A stretch of 64,000 nucleotides of DNA, taken from contig OY718807.1 of NCBI GenBank assembly GCA_963070105.1, positions 1,255,001 to 1,319,000 on the forward strand, in the 5' to 3' direction. The notes under the pieces are model-generated. The model searched no databases. It was given only the letters and a program-made list of their open reading frames with translations, and was not told where the DNA came from. This document shows positions 1 to 14,295 of the stretch, piece by piece (the stretch's first letter is position 1; each line of letters opens with the position of its first letter). Source of the DNA: Litomosoides sigmodontis (lineage: Eukaryota; Nematoda; Chromadorea; Rhabditida; Onchocercidae). Made by a program: the position numbers and the translations under genes.

Positions 1-3000
1 GCGCTTCTTTAGGTTCGCCGACTTGGGTAGCTAAACCTGCTGAGCCCAAGTGAACATTACTCAAAAAGCCGACGTCTAAAAAAAGTGCATACATTTCAGT
101 CTTTGGATTTTTTTTAGAAAATTTTCTGCAAAAAAACAATTGAAGAGGGGAGAGATCAACCGATCACTTTTCTCGTAGAGGAGAAATTTGGAAATTCTCA
201 TCACCTCCGGTTGAATAAGTTCCACGAATTTTGAGGGCGCTGACATTGGAAAGAATTCCAATAAAATCCAACTCATTCAAACGTGGATTCCACTGAAATA
301 TCGGATTCGCATGAATCCGAAAACGATATGTTTGCTCATTTACAGACGGCAATGGATTTTCTTGCGCAAAAATTGGGATGGCTAATTCCTGACCTTCTTG
401 GCCAACAATTAGTATATCCCTAAAATACCTTAAATAGAGTACCAGTGTAATAATAGTAACAAAAAAGAAAAGATACGCCCTTCTGACAACAAATAATCGA
501 TTTTTTTTTAGATTTTTAGAATTAATTTAAACAAAAAGAGTTAAATCAAAAGTTAATTGATTAGATGAAATTATTTTCGTCCTTCCTAACTAAAAAATAT
601 TCATGCTTTTCAACGACAATGACAATTTAAAGCATACGAGAAGAAACAAGTGGTGATTTAAAAAAAAGCATACCTGGCGCTAGGATGTACTTGCGCTTTT
701 TGCACACGTAACGTAAACCATAAATCCTGATTGTATGACGCTCGTTGATCACCAGTAAATTGTGTTGGTGCAACAAAATACACCGGTGATCCGTCAACAT
801 CGGAAACAGCGATAGCTTTATCCATTTCAGCCCATTGAATGTCCTCTGGTCCGCGCAATGACCCAGCGTTCCAAAGTTCTTTTCCTACCGTACGACAAAA
901 TGCATTAATTGCAAAGCAGCTTCTTCAATTTACTACTTCAATTTACTCTACGACACTTTCAAATCACTAACGTCTTGGTTCATAACAGCAAAATTTAAAG
1001 GTCAAACAAACAAAAACTTATTCCATTTGGCTAGATCAAAAGGAAATGCCTACTCTATGCAGCATGCTAAACTGAAAATGCTGAAATTGAACCAACCATC
1101 ATCAAAATTACTGCTCACATTCATTACGTAGTAACCATCAGCACTTGAGCAAATGGACGAATGTCCATAGCAGAAGCATGGCGTACAACCGAACTGATTC
1201 TCCAACGATAAATCAAAATATCCAGGCTTGCACTTGTTGCACTGTCTTCCTTCCACATTTAATTTACAACTACAGCTACCTGTTTCCGAGTCACATACCG
1301 GCTCATTATTCAATGATCCTGCCTTATCGCATAAACAATTCCTGAAAGTGTTGTGCTATCACTAACAGAGAGATAAGTTAATGCTAAATGATCACATTTT
1401 ATTTTTAAAAAAAAATTTCAAAAATATCGTGCACTTTTCTTCTTACTACATACTTGCATCCACTAATTGAGAATTCATAATATCCGCTCATGCACTGATC
1501 GCAAAACTTTCCGCTCACTCCAGGTTTGCATGGACATTGGCCATACTCGTCGCATTGCATACCTAATGATCCGATTTCATTACACTGACACGGAATACAA
1601 TAATGCTCACCGGGCCGACGCCAGTTAAAAGGTGCGCACTCCTCGCAATGCGCTCCCTAAAACGCAAACGATGAAAAGAAGATGCCGCTTATAACTTCAA
1701 CTTCTTTATGAGTTTCACTTGTCAGTACAGGTGCTATTTCAACAACACATCATTGCGAATTACTCCTCCGTTACTCTCAATGATGATGATGATAGTGGAC
1801 ATTGGATAACGGATAATGATGATGAGCACGACATATTAAATTTATGTTCAAAAAATTCACTCATCCATCCATTTCTCTTCATTACTACCTGTCATCTTTC
1901 AATTTCAAATTGATAAACTGCAAGTATCAAAAAAAGATATGAGTAACCTCGTCATCGACTGTTTTAAATTTAAAAGTGAAAAGTGCAAAATATTTGCTGG
2001 GGGCGGAAAAATGGTCGATGATAAGACTATTTAAAAAATATTTTAAGCTATTTATACCTGTGTATTGCCAGCGCAATCAATGCAATGTCCACCGCTACCG
2101 GTACGTTCAAATAGCGCCTTATCAAAGTAGCAACGATTTGATAAATGGCTACAGTTGCATGCTAAAAATTACAATATCCTTAATTGTGCTTTATGCACTA
2201 TCAACTGGCAATGTTTAAGCTTAAATCTCCTGTCTTACTTCCTTACTAAGTGGTAGACGAAAAGCTAAAATGATGAAAGCATTCAGCTTCGAAAGCATCC
2301 AAACATCAAGCACAAAAAGCAACATAAAAGGATGCTGCCAGCTCCTCTCTTCATAACTGAGAGTATCAGTGGTGCTGCAATTGAGTGACATCCTATCCTA
2401 CCATCACTATCACTATCACTATCATTATCATTATCATTATCAGCCAGAACTCTACCAATGCATTCATTTGCCTCTTTTGCAGTTCCTACTCGCCATGGTC
2501 GATCGTTGTAAAATGGTAAGCATTGGTCACAATCGGCACCCATTGTATTGTGCTCACATCGGCACACCAAACGATCTTCACCGTCACCTGTTGATTTCAC
2601 ACATTCGCTTGCGTGTCCATTACACTTACACCTGCGAATATGTCAACAATCATTAATCCAGAATTGTGAGAGAGTGCATCGGAAAGGGTGATGACCGGAA
2701 TGACGATGCTACTTTCATTTCCCATTCACAATAAGTTTGTCTCAATAGTTAAAAGAAAATTTAAGCGTGAACTGGACTTCATAACGAAGTCATCAATTTC
2801 CGGTTAATTCCTCAAACGATTTATTTACCTGCCACCAACAGCAAAATCTGATATAGCGTAGTAATAGGATCGCAAAACTTTTGCATCTCGGAATACTTCA
2901 TCACCAAATGTGTTCATCCGTGTTAACATGATGCGTATTTCAGATGCTGTCACCCAGTCCTGCAACTCGTTTTTGCTTCATAAAAAAAAATTCACGAGGT

Positions 3001-4547
3001 TTCAGTAGTTCAAACTTGTGTAATTTTTTCAAGATAATTTCAAAACGGAAAACAAATAGAATAAGCTTGTTAGGTCTGGTAATTAGCTATGAGATAAATC
3101 AAGCAAAATTAATTTAAACATTATAATTCTCTCTCTTTCAACGGATTGGATAGCTAACGTCCACTTACAACTACACGTATTAATTGCATAATGAGTAAAG
3201 TTGACTATTTTAATAAAATTACAAGCCACACCTGCAGTGTTTCACTCTCTTCGAAGTTTTGGCTACTCGGTCTACCTTCCAATGTTGAAAATGCAATATT
3301 GCCACCAGTTAACGGGGAAATATCCGAGAATTCTCGGGTACACTGTGCTACTGCTTCATTGCTCGGTAAAATTGGTGCTTTCTCAGGCAGTCCATACGTT
3401 GAACGGCACGATCCACTTGAATGAATGGGTAATTATTGAGAAGCACTTTCACTACCACACTTACTCTCATTTACCACAAGAACTTTGTCAACGAAACGCT
3501 TACCTGTAATACTGCCATGGAATCCAATCATCAGCTGGATGCGTTTTCTTAAAAATTACAAAACTTTCCGGTCTTGGACTGATAAACTTCAATCTCACGT
3601 AGGTTATATCAAACGTCTTCCCAAGGCGTAGCGTCAGATTAACACTATTCGGATATTGCATACCTTCGTTCATTGTCTCCGACTGCCACCATGTTTCATT
3701 ATTAGCATTATTAAAATCAGTCAAATACGTAGGAGGATGTGCGTATGCCTAAAGGAATTTGTAATTATTTCTCATAACACGTAAAATACATGTGTTGCAC
3801 AAGTTATTTAAAGTGATTAAAATTTATGGATGATTCAGAATTACTCATTCACCAAATTTCGAAAATTTCAAAAAGAAAATATCTTTTTGATGGGTAGGAA
3901 AAAAAAAACTATAAAAATAAACTTAGGAGAAACTATAAGAAAACAAAAATAAGTGGAAAAAATTTTACTTCAACTCTGCTATCACAAATATCACAGACTT
4001 TACGTACGCCACTGTGACCTGTCTGTACACAATAACTAAAAAAGTTTTACATTAAAAAGGAAGCCTACGCATGGTATAAGAAGAAAACAAGTGATTGTCA
4101 TATTATCAGTTAAGATAAATCTATTCCCTTTATGCTTTTTTTTTTCTTAATTGTTTTCGAAATTTTAATAAATTTTTCAAATTGGAATTTGTTGTTAAAA
4201 TTTAAACTTAAATAGCTTATATTGACCTTGTAGGTCCATTAAGCCCGCATGTGTTAGTTACTTCAACTTGAAGATTGAACGCAGCATTGATGAAATCCGG
4301 AACACATCGCTGTGGAACATTCATATCGTCGTAACACGGACTACTTCCTTAAAATAGTAATTTATCACTTCACTTCTCACCAAATCAGTGTAATTCAGGA
4401 TTCGAACCTGGAATATGATGATGCGGATCAATTGATGGATTCTGTTCCGCTGGTTGTGTCAATACTCCCTCACAACCTATCCAAATCAGAAAGTACAATA
4501 ATTGTAATACTCGAAAATTCGTCCCAAATGATCTATGATGTAATATC
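1..4547 (-). CDS. lam-2: Laminin subunit gamma (N-terminal part, cut by window edge)
   Basis: Extracellular basement-membrane glycoprotein; the gamma chain assembles with alpha and beta chains, and its LamNT domain drives network polymerisation. Thirteen exons, read right to left: 4547-4408, 4347-4227, 4035-3969, 3748-3504, 3415-3232, 2959-2829, 2631-2456, 2161-2058, 1656-1454, 1341-1097, 884-674, 419-205 and 75-1. All phases agree, giving about 705 residues. The first listed exon carries a hydrophobic run ([13 protein letters not shown]) that looks like a signal peptide, but no ATG is in frame, so the start codon must lie in an upstream exon I could not find. Next come the LamNT domain ([39 protein letters not shown]), cysteine-rich EGF-like repeats ([28 protein letters not shown]), and the beginning of the laminin IV domain (ALKIRGTYS). 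The segment order matches vertebrate gamma-1, not alpha or beta chains. The coiled-coil C-terminal half lies outside the window. The symbol follows the C. elegans gamma chain. Confidence 0.95.
2402..2441. repeat. Hexanucleotide microsatellite in a laminin intron
   Basis: Imperfect six-base repeats (ATCACT then ATCATT units on the plus strand) lie about 15 bases inside the intron that follows the exon ending at 2456. Read through on the minus strand they would encode an Asp-Asn/Asp-Ser run, but the upstream GT donor and the homology break place them in the intron. Confidence 0.85.
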
Positions 4548-7484
4548 CTAAAAGTAATATTTTTTAAATATTTAATTTTTTTAAAATAATTTCAAATAAA
4601 AAAAAAGACAGGAAGGATTATACGTCAAACTTTACTTTTTGTTCGCATATTAACTATAACAACGAGTGATTATAATTGTAATTAAAAAATTTCACCTGAT
4701 CATACGCCGTTGCATTTCGCTTTCCTTCCTTTCTTCGTTTCGATCCGTTTTAAAACTTTTCCCGACGAAAAGTAAACAATACTGAGTGATAAGTTAGCAG
4801 AAGATAACCTCTGATTTATTCAACAATAAGCAAATATTCGCTATTTTTTGTGATGACAAAATGAGGAAGACTTTGCAAAGATCGTTGTAAGATTGACGAT
4901 TTCTGCATAAGAATCTAATTAATCACCGATTAATTTCACTGTTCTCTTTCGAAAAATGTTGATTCATCAATACCTAAAGTAGCATTAGTAGATTAACAAA
5001 GAGTAAATTGAGTGTCAATTACAATTTCGTTTTATAGTTCCCATTTTTTGAAAAGGAGCACGAGAAGCGGAAATTGTTCCGATCGAATTTAATAACTAAG
5101 CAATTGCCCATTGCACACGGAAAGCATTTACATATATTTATTTATATATGTGCTTATTCCATATGTTTAAAATAGCAGTATTGTTAGGGGAAAATAATTT
5201 AGCGCTAATATAAACAAAAATTAGAAGAAAAAAAATTGAGCGTTTTTTTTTTGAAATGTAAACAATAAATTTGACGGAATGGATGGAAGTGTTGCAGTTC
5301 TGTTTTGTCTGCTTTTTTGTTAGCTGAAGAAATGAATGGTTGGATGATAGTACGGCAGCAGCAATCTGTCAGTAAAATAGAAGTTGTAGAAGTGAAGTAA
5401 AGTAAGGGAGAAGTAATAGTATTGTGAAAGTTGTGAAAGTTGAAACTAACCATATGTTTCATCCTACTGATATTTAGTACGAGAAATACTATGAACGCCA
5501 GATGTTGAAATTAAGTTAGCTTAATTTCACTCATTTCATTTAGACAAAAGAAGTTTGAGTGGAGGAATTAGATTGGCTAACTGAATGAGAAAGTAATTTT
5601 TTATAGCAACTCATTAATTTTGGTGAGAAGGATGAAAAGAGAAATGAAATTAAATGTAATTAAGCATAGCAATGCAACGATGAAATCGTTTGCATTTTTT
5701 CCCATTGCATTTCCAGGCAATAATTTGAAATGGAATTTTCAATAGATTACAAAATTATATAAAACGCAATTTGCATACGCCTCATTGATATCAAATTTTT
5801 TGATGGTAGTTTTTTTTCCAATAAAAATTAAAGTAATTTTTTTTGTTATTTATATTACTGAACTGAAAATATTATTAAGAAGTTAACAGCAAGAAAAGAT
5901 AACCATTTCTATTTGACGAAAATCTATTTTTTTTAAAACAATTGAAAGAAAATTTAAATTATTCAAATAGTCGTAATGGCAATTGTATTACTAATTTTAA
6001 TAATTGCAAATATTGACAAAAATAAGTTTGATTATTTCGCAAAAGAAAAACACTTTCGATTTCTATTAAATGTCAGAAAAATTTCACTTCATGGAAAATA
6101 TTTCATCAGCGTTCACTTAGACGAATGTTGCGCTAGTAAATAGAGAGCAGTTTTTTGAATTACTAGGAGGAAAGTTATCTGAAATCTAAACAAAGTGAGT
6201 GGTTTGGTTGATCTCTGTTAAATTCGATCAGATAATTCAACATTTCTGTTTGTTCAACTGAAAAACAACGAAATTTCTTGGTAACACTAACAATATACGT
6301 TAAGAGATAGATTTAAAAAAAAAAAACTTTTTCATCAAACATCACATATCATTGATAATTTTGAAAATGGAACGCTAACCAAAGATCGAGCAGCTTCCAT
6401 CTCCTTATCACTCTTCAGATCTCAAATACTCAAGTGCTCTTATCACTTTCCTGCTCTGCGAGTGATGTTAGCAAAGGCGGCAGGTAGCAAAGAATTATTT
6501 GCAGACATTGACAATTGAAGCTAATGCCCACGTTTGTACCGGAAAGCACCACCATCGTGGTGAGAGAAGGAATTTTACGATACTTTAAAAATTGAAAATT
6601 TCAACTGTAAATTAAATAAATTAATCTCTAAATAGGACATACATGCATAATACATGAGCAATATGCAGCAGCATCATAGCACAATGATGTATCATTTCTT
6701 AAGACAGTACTTCTTCGCATTAATCTATATTGGAATATTTGATGGAAATGTTCACACAGTGCTTATAACTTATGACTAACAAAGTTACGGTTTGTAAACT
6801 GCGGTTTTCTAGTGATATGCACGATTAGACAAATTTTGAGCTTTTTTTTTTCTTTAAAGCAATTAATCTATTCTCCAAACAGTTAGAGTTAGGATTGGTA
6901 AAGAGAAACTAATATCTGCAATAATGCCCTAATACGTAAGCAAATAACAATCATTCCATTTCATCCTACTATTGAACTTTTTTAAATACGCCAAAAAAAG
7001 GAGTTGTGTGGTTTCGCTTTTTCGCCGTTTACAGTTTGAGAAAGGAATGAAAAAAGTGCTTGAATGAGTAATGCACATTTTCTATTAATCGATCACTCCT
7101 TTTATCACTACGATCGATGGATGCAATCATATCACAACTGATTAGGAAACAGATGTTTCTTCCCAAGCAAATCCTCTGTAGTAGTTCAAGTCATAAATCA
7201 CCTCACTACTAATTACTCCAAGTTGTTCGATGCCAGTTCATTGGAGGCATAAAAATTCTAATAAGCTCATAATGGTGCGATAAGAAATACGTGTATACAC
7301 GATGATCACAACATCAGTGTGTACACTAAGTGCTGTGCAACTTTTCAAATTTAACTGTAGAATTCTTTAAAATTAAATTGAAGTATTTCTATTTAATTGA
7401 TAGTTACAAACGATAAGGCGATGAGCATTTAAAAAATCGTTGCAATTGCAAGATAGTGTGATGCGAAATGAAAGCATGTAACTA

Positions 7485-7543
7485 TTAGCGGACGTAGACT
7501 GACTAAGCAATTTTTTAGCGGACGTAGACTGACTAAGCAATTT
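7485..7543. repeat. Two-copy tandem repeat with 30-base period
   Basis: The unit containing GCGGACGTAGACTGACTAAG occurs twice in direct succession (7485-7513 and 7515-7543) with no mismatch seen. It is more GC-rich than its surroundings. No coding role is visible. Confidence 0.9.
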
Positions 7544-8180
7544 ATTAAAGCATGAAAGTAATAAATAAAAGTTATTAAATTTGAATTAAATTCAAATTAA
7601 AACTTAGTTAAAAGGACTCTGCTCAGTTCTATTCAGTAAGTTAACTAAAATTTGCACATTCACTATAATTGCGTACTTCCAATACCATGCTTTGTCATAC
7701 CTTACTCATAATAATATCACCTTAATTCAAGACGATGGAATCTGAACTTATTACATGACATTAAATTTCGAATGATTTAATTAAAGTTAAGCCAAAAATA
7801 AAAGACCTATAAATTAAAATGCTTGTGAACTGATCACACTCATCGCCAAGTTTCTGTTTTTTATGCACAGCTCTGAATAATCATACATTCAACTATCGAA
7901 ACAAATACAAAATTGCAATGCTACGGTGTAATTTAAAAAAAACAGAAGTATGTAATTTAAAGAGAAATGACATTAGCGCTTAATTTTATCAAATAATCAT
8001 AAATATTTTTTGTTCTCACCTTTTGTGATAAATTAAAACCATTTTTGATGCTTTTTCATTTATTACACAACTAAGTTAATTTGTTGTGGACAATTCTCAC
8101 CCTTATATCCAATTAATTTCGAAATTTAAGGTGCACAGTTTTTGATATAATTAACATCCTGATACGCACAAACACACATG

Positions 8181-8198
8181 TATATATATATATATATA
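8181..8198. repeat. Short (TA)n microsatellite
   Basis: Uninterrupted TA dinucleotides in the gene-poor stretch upstream of laminin gamma. Confidence 0.85.
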
Positions 8199-9473
8199 AA
8201 TAATTTCTATTTACCAATTTTGGAGATGAATTCGTAGTGCACAGTGCACGAAGGCGTATGTATGCATTTTGTTTCTGAACAACAGCAGTAGTGTCGCTTC
8301 AACATTCTTCGTTGGTAGCCATTTAAATTAAATTGCACGATTTCATTCTGTTTGATTAGAATGATAAATTTGCAGTCCATCAAATAGGCAAGGTCAAATT
8401 ATCTCATAAATTCAATTAACAGATAATTTGTCAAGTTCGAAGCTTTCAATGATTACTGTTTGTGATAATTCAGAAAGACAAAAAGATTAGTGACGTGCAT
8501 GGCTTTTTAATGCTTTAGTATAATAGAGATAATAGCATTTGCAAAAGTTACATTAAAAATAAACTTAATTCCAGAAAAATTTGTGAGACAGAAGTTGCAT
8601 AGCGGCATATTCGTTGCGTGTAATGTGAAAATCGAAATGTTTCGAAACTACAACCATTCAATAAATAAATGCTATTTCTACATGTGAATGAAAGAAATAT
8701 GTAAACTTGGGAAGTAATACGAGAAATCCATGTGGCCTTGCACAACGCACTTTATGTGAATTTCACTTCTTTCTTCATTGGCTTACGTTTATTCAGTAAC
8801 TTTTGATTGCTGTAAAATTCAACGGAAATTTTTACTTCAGAAAAAATTTAGTAAAAGTTAGAATGAAATTAAAAAAAACCTTAGCAACCTTAGCATCTAA
8901 GGTATTTGGTAGTAAAAGAAAATAATACAAAACGTTCAGTTATATAACTTCATCTATAAGAATTAAACTTTTCCTTGAATTTACTACTTTCCTAAATGAA
9001 TTGTAGCAACTATGCCAACACTACACCACACTTCATTAAAATAATATCAATTTTGATTCTCCTGAGAGGTGTAGAGGAAATATTAGGAGATGGATAGGTT
9101 CGTCCAACTGCTGATAGCTTTACAATATTTTTTATGAACTTTTCATTGTTTATCGGAAAACGTGCAATGGTACGGTGGAAATATTTCAAAAAAAAAAACT
9201 CCCTTGATTGATCAAACGTAAATAATAATCAATTTTATCATCAAAAATTCAGAATTTACAGTTGACATCTTAAAAATGTACGGAAGTGAAAGAAGATGCA
9301 CTGGTATTTAATGACGTAATAATTTACGCCGTACAATGAGCGCATAATCCAAAAGCAATTTCAAGGTTAGTACAGTATGGCGCTGCTATCATCATTACAT
9401 TACATTTTACTGTTACTTCATTTTCATGCCTTTACATATTTGTACCTATCTAGTCTTTTTATTGAATTGGAAA

Positions 9474-9474
<1 letters not shown>

Positions 9475-9515
<41 letters not shown>

Positions 9516-9537
9516 GGAAGTAAGAGGGAGAGAAAGA
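9475..9537. repeat. (GA)n purine tract
   Basis: About 60 bases of GA repeats with scattered AAGA and GGGA interruptions. Purine-strand asymmetry is nearly complete. GA tracts are common in nematode non-coding DNA; no further function can be read from it. Confidence 0.9.
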
Positions 9538-12500
9538 TAAAATTAAAGAAATGCATTACCTTTTTTTTTTTAATTTCATAGTACTGACTTCTACCACAGC
9601 TATCATCACTGCTACTTTGTACTGATTAAGTAAGCAAATAAGTAACGAACCAAAGATGTTCTTTCACACTTCAAAACCTGTCATTTATTTCAAACTCATT
9701 CCGACAACTTATCAAATATGAATGCGTCTGATACAGTAAGTGAAAAGATACTGTAATATATTTTAAAACTGAAAAAATGAATTTACGGAGAAAAAAAAAC
9801 GAGATTTTAATTGAGGAAAAATGACGAATCAACAAAAAAATGAAAAATCACTTTTGCAACTCAAAAACAAAGAAAAAAAAGCGTGAATCAGACAGCACGA
9901 ATTTCGTTCACAAACCAAACGTGGCTGGAAGACAATTGAGAATCAAATTCACAAAGTAATCTAACAAATACATAACGAAGGAAAAAAAAAGAAAAAGTGG
10001 GAGGTAATAGATGAGAAGGAGAGAAATTGATATTGAGAAGATAGACGGAAACGTAGTCGTACGTAGCATTGCTTCATAATGACGGAAAAAATTGTAATGG
10101 AAAAGCATCAAAGGTGAGTTCATTCGCCGAAGAGTTTTAAGATATGAGAAATATGTGAAAAGTATTGAAATTGCTTTAAGTGAAATTCAAAGATGAGGAA
10201 TGGAGAGAGCGGATGAATATGAAGGACAACTGGAGAAGGAAAAATTGATGATGACGATGGCGATGGCGATGATCTGTTGTTATGTAAACAACCTGATGTA
10301 ATGTGAAATGAAATTACCAATGTCACACGATTTCCTGATGCCTATATACGCCGATCGTAAATGGTGGAATTTGCTTGTAGTCTAATTTCGTTCTCATTTT
10401 AAAATGTCAGAAAGGAAGAAAATATGTATTTTTTTTTATGAACTAGTAAAATCATACAGTATTTGAGTGTACTAGATTTCAATGATTGTTGAAATTCTAG
10501 TGAAAGAGACTGTCTAATTCGTAATTTCATATTATTACTCTATTATTATGGGAAATTTTAGCATTATTTCGAGTTTTTGCGCTTTTAATTCAAATGTAAT
10601 AAGTCTTCGAATATGCTCACATATCCTATGCTGATTAGGTTCAGATTGAAATTTTATAAATGTTTAATTTTTTTACGGTATTTTAAAAGCTATTTCAATA
10701 ATTGAACAGCTAAATAATATCAATCATTTTTAGCAGACCAAATTTACACACTCTGACTTACGCACTCACTTGATCATACTCAAGTGTTACAGCCTTGACT
10801 GACTTCACGTTTATTAGGGCAATCGAGAAAAGTCAGTGGACAACACTTTTTTAACATAAAGTTTCAAATTTAAATAATCGTTAAAATCATAGAACCAGTC
10901 GCCGCCATTGTTTTATGCGTGAAAATATCAATTACAAAACAACTCCATCTTCGTGTTTCCAAAATAAAAAAATATCAAAAAACAAAAAAAATTTTTGTCT
11001 GCAATAGTTAACGAAACAGCTGCTACGCATAATTATATTTCTAAAATTTCGAAATAAATCGATCCAAAATATGTTGCAAATGTAAACTGCAGCACACAAA
11101 TCACTAAACTGGAATTCAAATTTTTATTTCGGTAGCATTTCAGGAACAAATTAATTTTTCAATGAAACACAAATCTGAAGCATTCTAATTAATGTTCTAA
11201 AAAAAAATTTTCAGCCAAATTTCAAATTTTCAGGATGAAAAATTTCAGAGAATAAGAAATAGCTTGGGAAATATCACACCTTTTTTTTCCATCGTTTCCA
11301 CATTTAGGATAGGAAATGCTAAGAACGAAGATTGGAAAGGAAAATTCGAATTCAAATTTTAGTGCGAAAAAGATGTGCGCGATCGTTTGATGCAGAAGTG
11401 AGGAGTAAGATTTGGCTAAAAACGGTTTTGGTACGCGTCTACCTTCCCTCCGATCATTGGTTCATCTTCTCTCCCTCGAATTATACAAAATTGTTTTTGA
11501 ACAGCTGTTTCTAACATTTACCATTTCTGCCACTACCACTCGAAAATACTTAATGAAACAGTAGCATTAATTACGACACAGTTATGCTTTCTATTTCAGT
11601 TGCAGCGGTGATTTCAATCCTTTCGTTAAAATTACGAAATTTCATTTCTGACATTTTCTTTTTGTTGTTACAGATAAGCTAAATAAATCCTCAAAACTGA
11701 GTGAAATGATCATTTCAGTGAGTTACCAATAATAAGTAAAGGTTAAGTTTTAGGTAACGCCCGTTTCGTTCAGAAAGTATAACTTAGGAGCAACTTGTTA
11801 AACGCTAGTATAATCCGATTAAAAATTATTGGATGCAAATTTTACACTAGCAAAGAACAATAATAGCTGTGAATAAAATTTGGTAGAAAAGTAAGGTGTG
11901 AAATTTCTTTTCTTAAAAAAAAAGTAGATGAGTGAGGTACACGAGGAAGAGGCAAGAGGTGATAAAATTGATAAGGATAACAGTTCAGGATTGATCTAAA
12001 CTATAAGCTGATGGGAAAAAAATTACCGCTTGTAATTTGCATGCTAAAATTTTCAACTTTTATAGCTTTTAGATTCTTTCGCTTAGAATTTTGCGAAATG
12101 ATTCTTATCCTACTTTTTTCAAATGTGCCAAATTTATATTTTAAATCTACAAATATATAAGACGAAAATATGACAAAGAGGGGAGAGAGAGAGAAAAAAA
12201 AATTACTCTTATTAAGCAGTATAAAATGAAATCTAAATTTTCAATCTTATTTTACAATAAATTTGTATGAAGGAGAAAAATTGTAACATTCAGAATAGAA
12301 GCGATCGTCATGAAAATGTCGTGTGACGAATTTCACCACAATACACATTCCTTTTCCACCCTAAGTGAAAGGCAAAAGGAAAAAGAAAAAAAAAGAAAGA
12401 ATAGAAATGATGGTCCATTTGTTCACATTTGCTTGGCAATCTTATCCCAATGTCATATGTCTTGACCACTGACCACTGCCCTATCTCTCTTTCCCTCCCC

Positions 12501-12787
12501 CTCTGGCTCTCTGTCTCACTCTGTCCCTCTCTTTGTTTATTCGCTTTTTTTTGCCTCCTTTTGAGGATATCACTCTCTGACGACATTGATTATTCCCCAA
12601 TGTGATACGATAAACTATAATTGGTATTAAATTTAAAAGAGAAATTACAATTGAATTTAAAAAAAAGGAAAAGAATTAAAAGAGAGAGGAGAACATCGAT
12701 GAACTATGCAAATGTATGAGTAAGTAAACAAAAGATGATTGATGTTAGAGAAGAGAGTGGATGATGGAAGAAAATAAAGGTCAACTT

Positions 12788-12825
12788 GAGAGAGAGAGAG
12801 AGAAAAGGAGAGAGAGAGAGAGAAA
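12788..12825. repeat. (GA)n purine tract
   Basis: Two GA runs separated by AAAAGG. Confidence 0.9.
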
Positions 12826-12979
12826 GCGTAATGGTTGTTGGTGGCGGATTTGTTGAAGCTATCATCGAAAGATAAAGAGTGTAAATAAAATATAATGGAT
12901 ATTATCAGTAATTACTTATCACTGCTAGCAATTTTAATCTTCTCTAACTGTGAAATGATCCGAAATGACTATTTAATCA

Positions 12980-12980
12980 A

Positions 12981-13011
<31 letters not shown>

Positions 13012-13012
13012 T
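12980..13012. repeat. (TC)n tract
   Basis: TC repeats about 150 bases to the right of the (GA)n tract at 12788-12825 and of opposite strand sense, so the two could pair as an imperfect inverted repeat in single strands. Confidence 0.9.
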
Positions 13013-13241
13013 CCTATTTCTTTGCCACCTCTTTCATCCATCGTCATAATCCACTATCAATACTGTTACCATCGTTATCACCATCAGTTTTATTATCATT
13101 ATTATCCTATAGCGAAGGAAGAGAGAAGTGGGTGAGAAAGCAGAGCACACCATCGCTTTGTGAAATACGCATGGGAAGATTGTCTAAAGAAATCGTTACG
13201 GTCGTACAATAACGGTAACGTTGAAGAAGTAATATAACACA

Positions 13242-13282
13242 CGCACACAGACACACACACAGACAGACAGACAGACAGACAG
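13242..13282. repeat. (CA)n/(ACAG)n compound microsatellite
   Basis: A short CA run passes into ten-odd ACAG tetranucleotides. Open frames across it (Cys-Leu-Ser-Val repeats on the minus strand) are repeat artefacts. Confidence 0.9.
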
Positions 13283-14230
13283 TCGTAAAACGTCAACGCA
13301 TTGACGAAGTCCTCGTCGCTTTATATAACAATGATTATGGTGATTGTTTCGTTTGCCTTTGATCTGCGCACTTCGTTTGAAATTCAGTTTAACAAGGAGT
13401 GAGTGAGTGGGTGGACGGATGGACGAGTGAATCGCTGATGAATTAAAGCATGTCATTTTTGTTTGGAAGAAGGCGCCATTTCATTAGGACTGTTGAATGT
13501 GTGAGATTGAAATGAACGAAGTCTGTAAAATGGAGTGAAAATTCATTCAGCGGTCGGATATTTTTGAAATGAGAAAATGATGGAAGGCTTAATTTTTTCC
13601 CATCTCACAGTAACAATATCGTATCACTTTGATAGGACAACGATACCACGTAACTCTAGAAGGCTAGAAAGAAGCTATATCCGTCCTTTTGTTTGACAAT
13701 ACCGCTATCGCACGCGTGTCACATCAACCTGTTTTATGCCTCAATTAACATTTATGAATTTTGCAGTATGATCTATTTTGATGTGGCACTTTCAGTGCTC
13801 ACCCCATGTAGAAAGTTAAGTCAGTAAATGTCATATGCCTGCGAATATGTTAGCTTGAAGAGCTGCTTTATGAAAATAGTAGGTGATGGTCCCTAATTGA
13901 AATCAAGATTTAACAGCATATTTGAAATTAGCTCTTTCTCACACTTTCCTCACTCATCAAGCTATCCGACTCTACGCATCGAGCCATCCGATCTATTATA
14001 CTACTGAGAATCAGTGATTAATTCCCTAACTGATTAGGCTATCAAATCAGTAGACTCATTTGATCCGGGCGAAACTGTTCGAAGGACTGCAACAATGAAG
14101 GAAATTATTTGAGGAACAACATGATGATGATCAATAAATCTTGACTTCAACAAAACTACGAAGATGGACATCTAACCCTAACTCGCCTCATATGAGTCCA
14201 ACTTATACGAAGTGTATCTGTTTGATTTGT

Positions 14231-14231
<1 letters not shown>

Positions 14232-14293
<62 letters not shown>
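14232..14293. repeat. (CA)n microsatellite
   Basis: About 31 uninterrupted CA dinucleotides. Translated His-Thr (plus) and Val-Cys (minus) runs here are not genes. Confidence 0.95.

Positions 14294-14295
<2 letters not shown>

Noticed and set aside
4386..4412. tRNA gene on the minus strand, suggested by a B-box-like GGTTCGAATCC
   Set aside because: No matching A box, acceptor stem or anticodon arm at the right distance; the motif is the start of a laminin intron right after a phase-consistent exon.
9908..10123. Possible signal peptide or membrane protein exon for laminin (hydrophobic minus-strand frame)
   Set aside because: The hydrophobic stretch is AT-driven and too long for a signal peptide, and a proper signal-peptide-like run is already present at 4547-4408.
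12308..13456. Open frames rich in Arg-Glu, Leu-Ser and Cys-Val
   Set aside because: Products of GA, TC and ACAG tracts, present on both strands at once.
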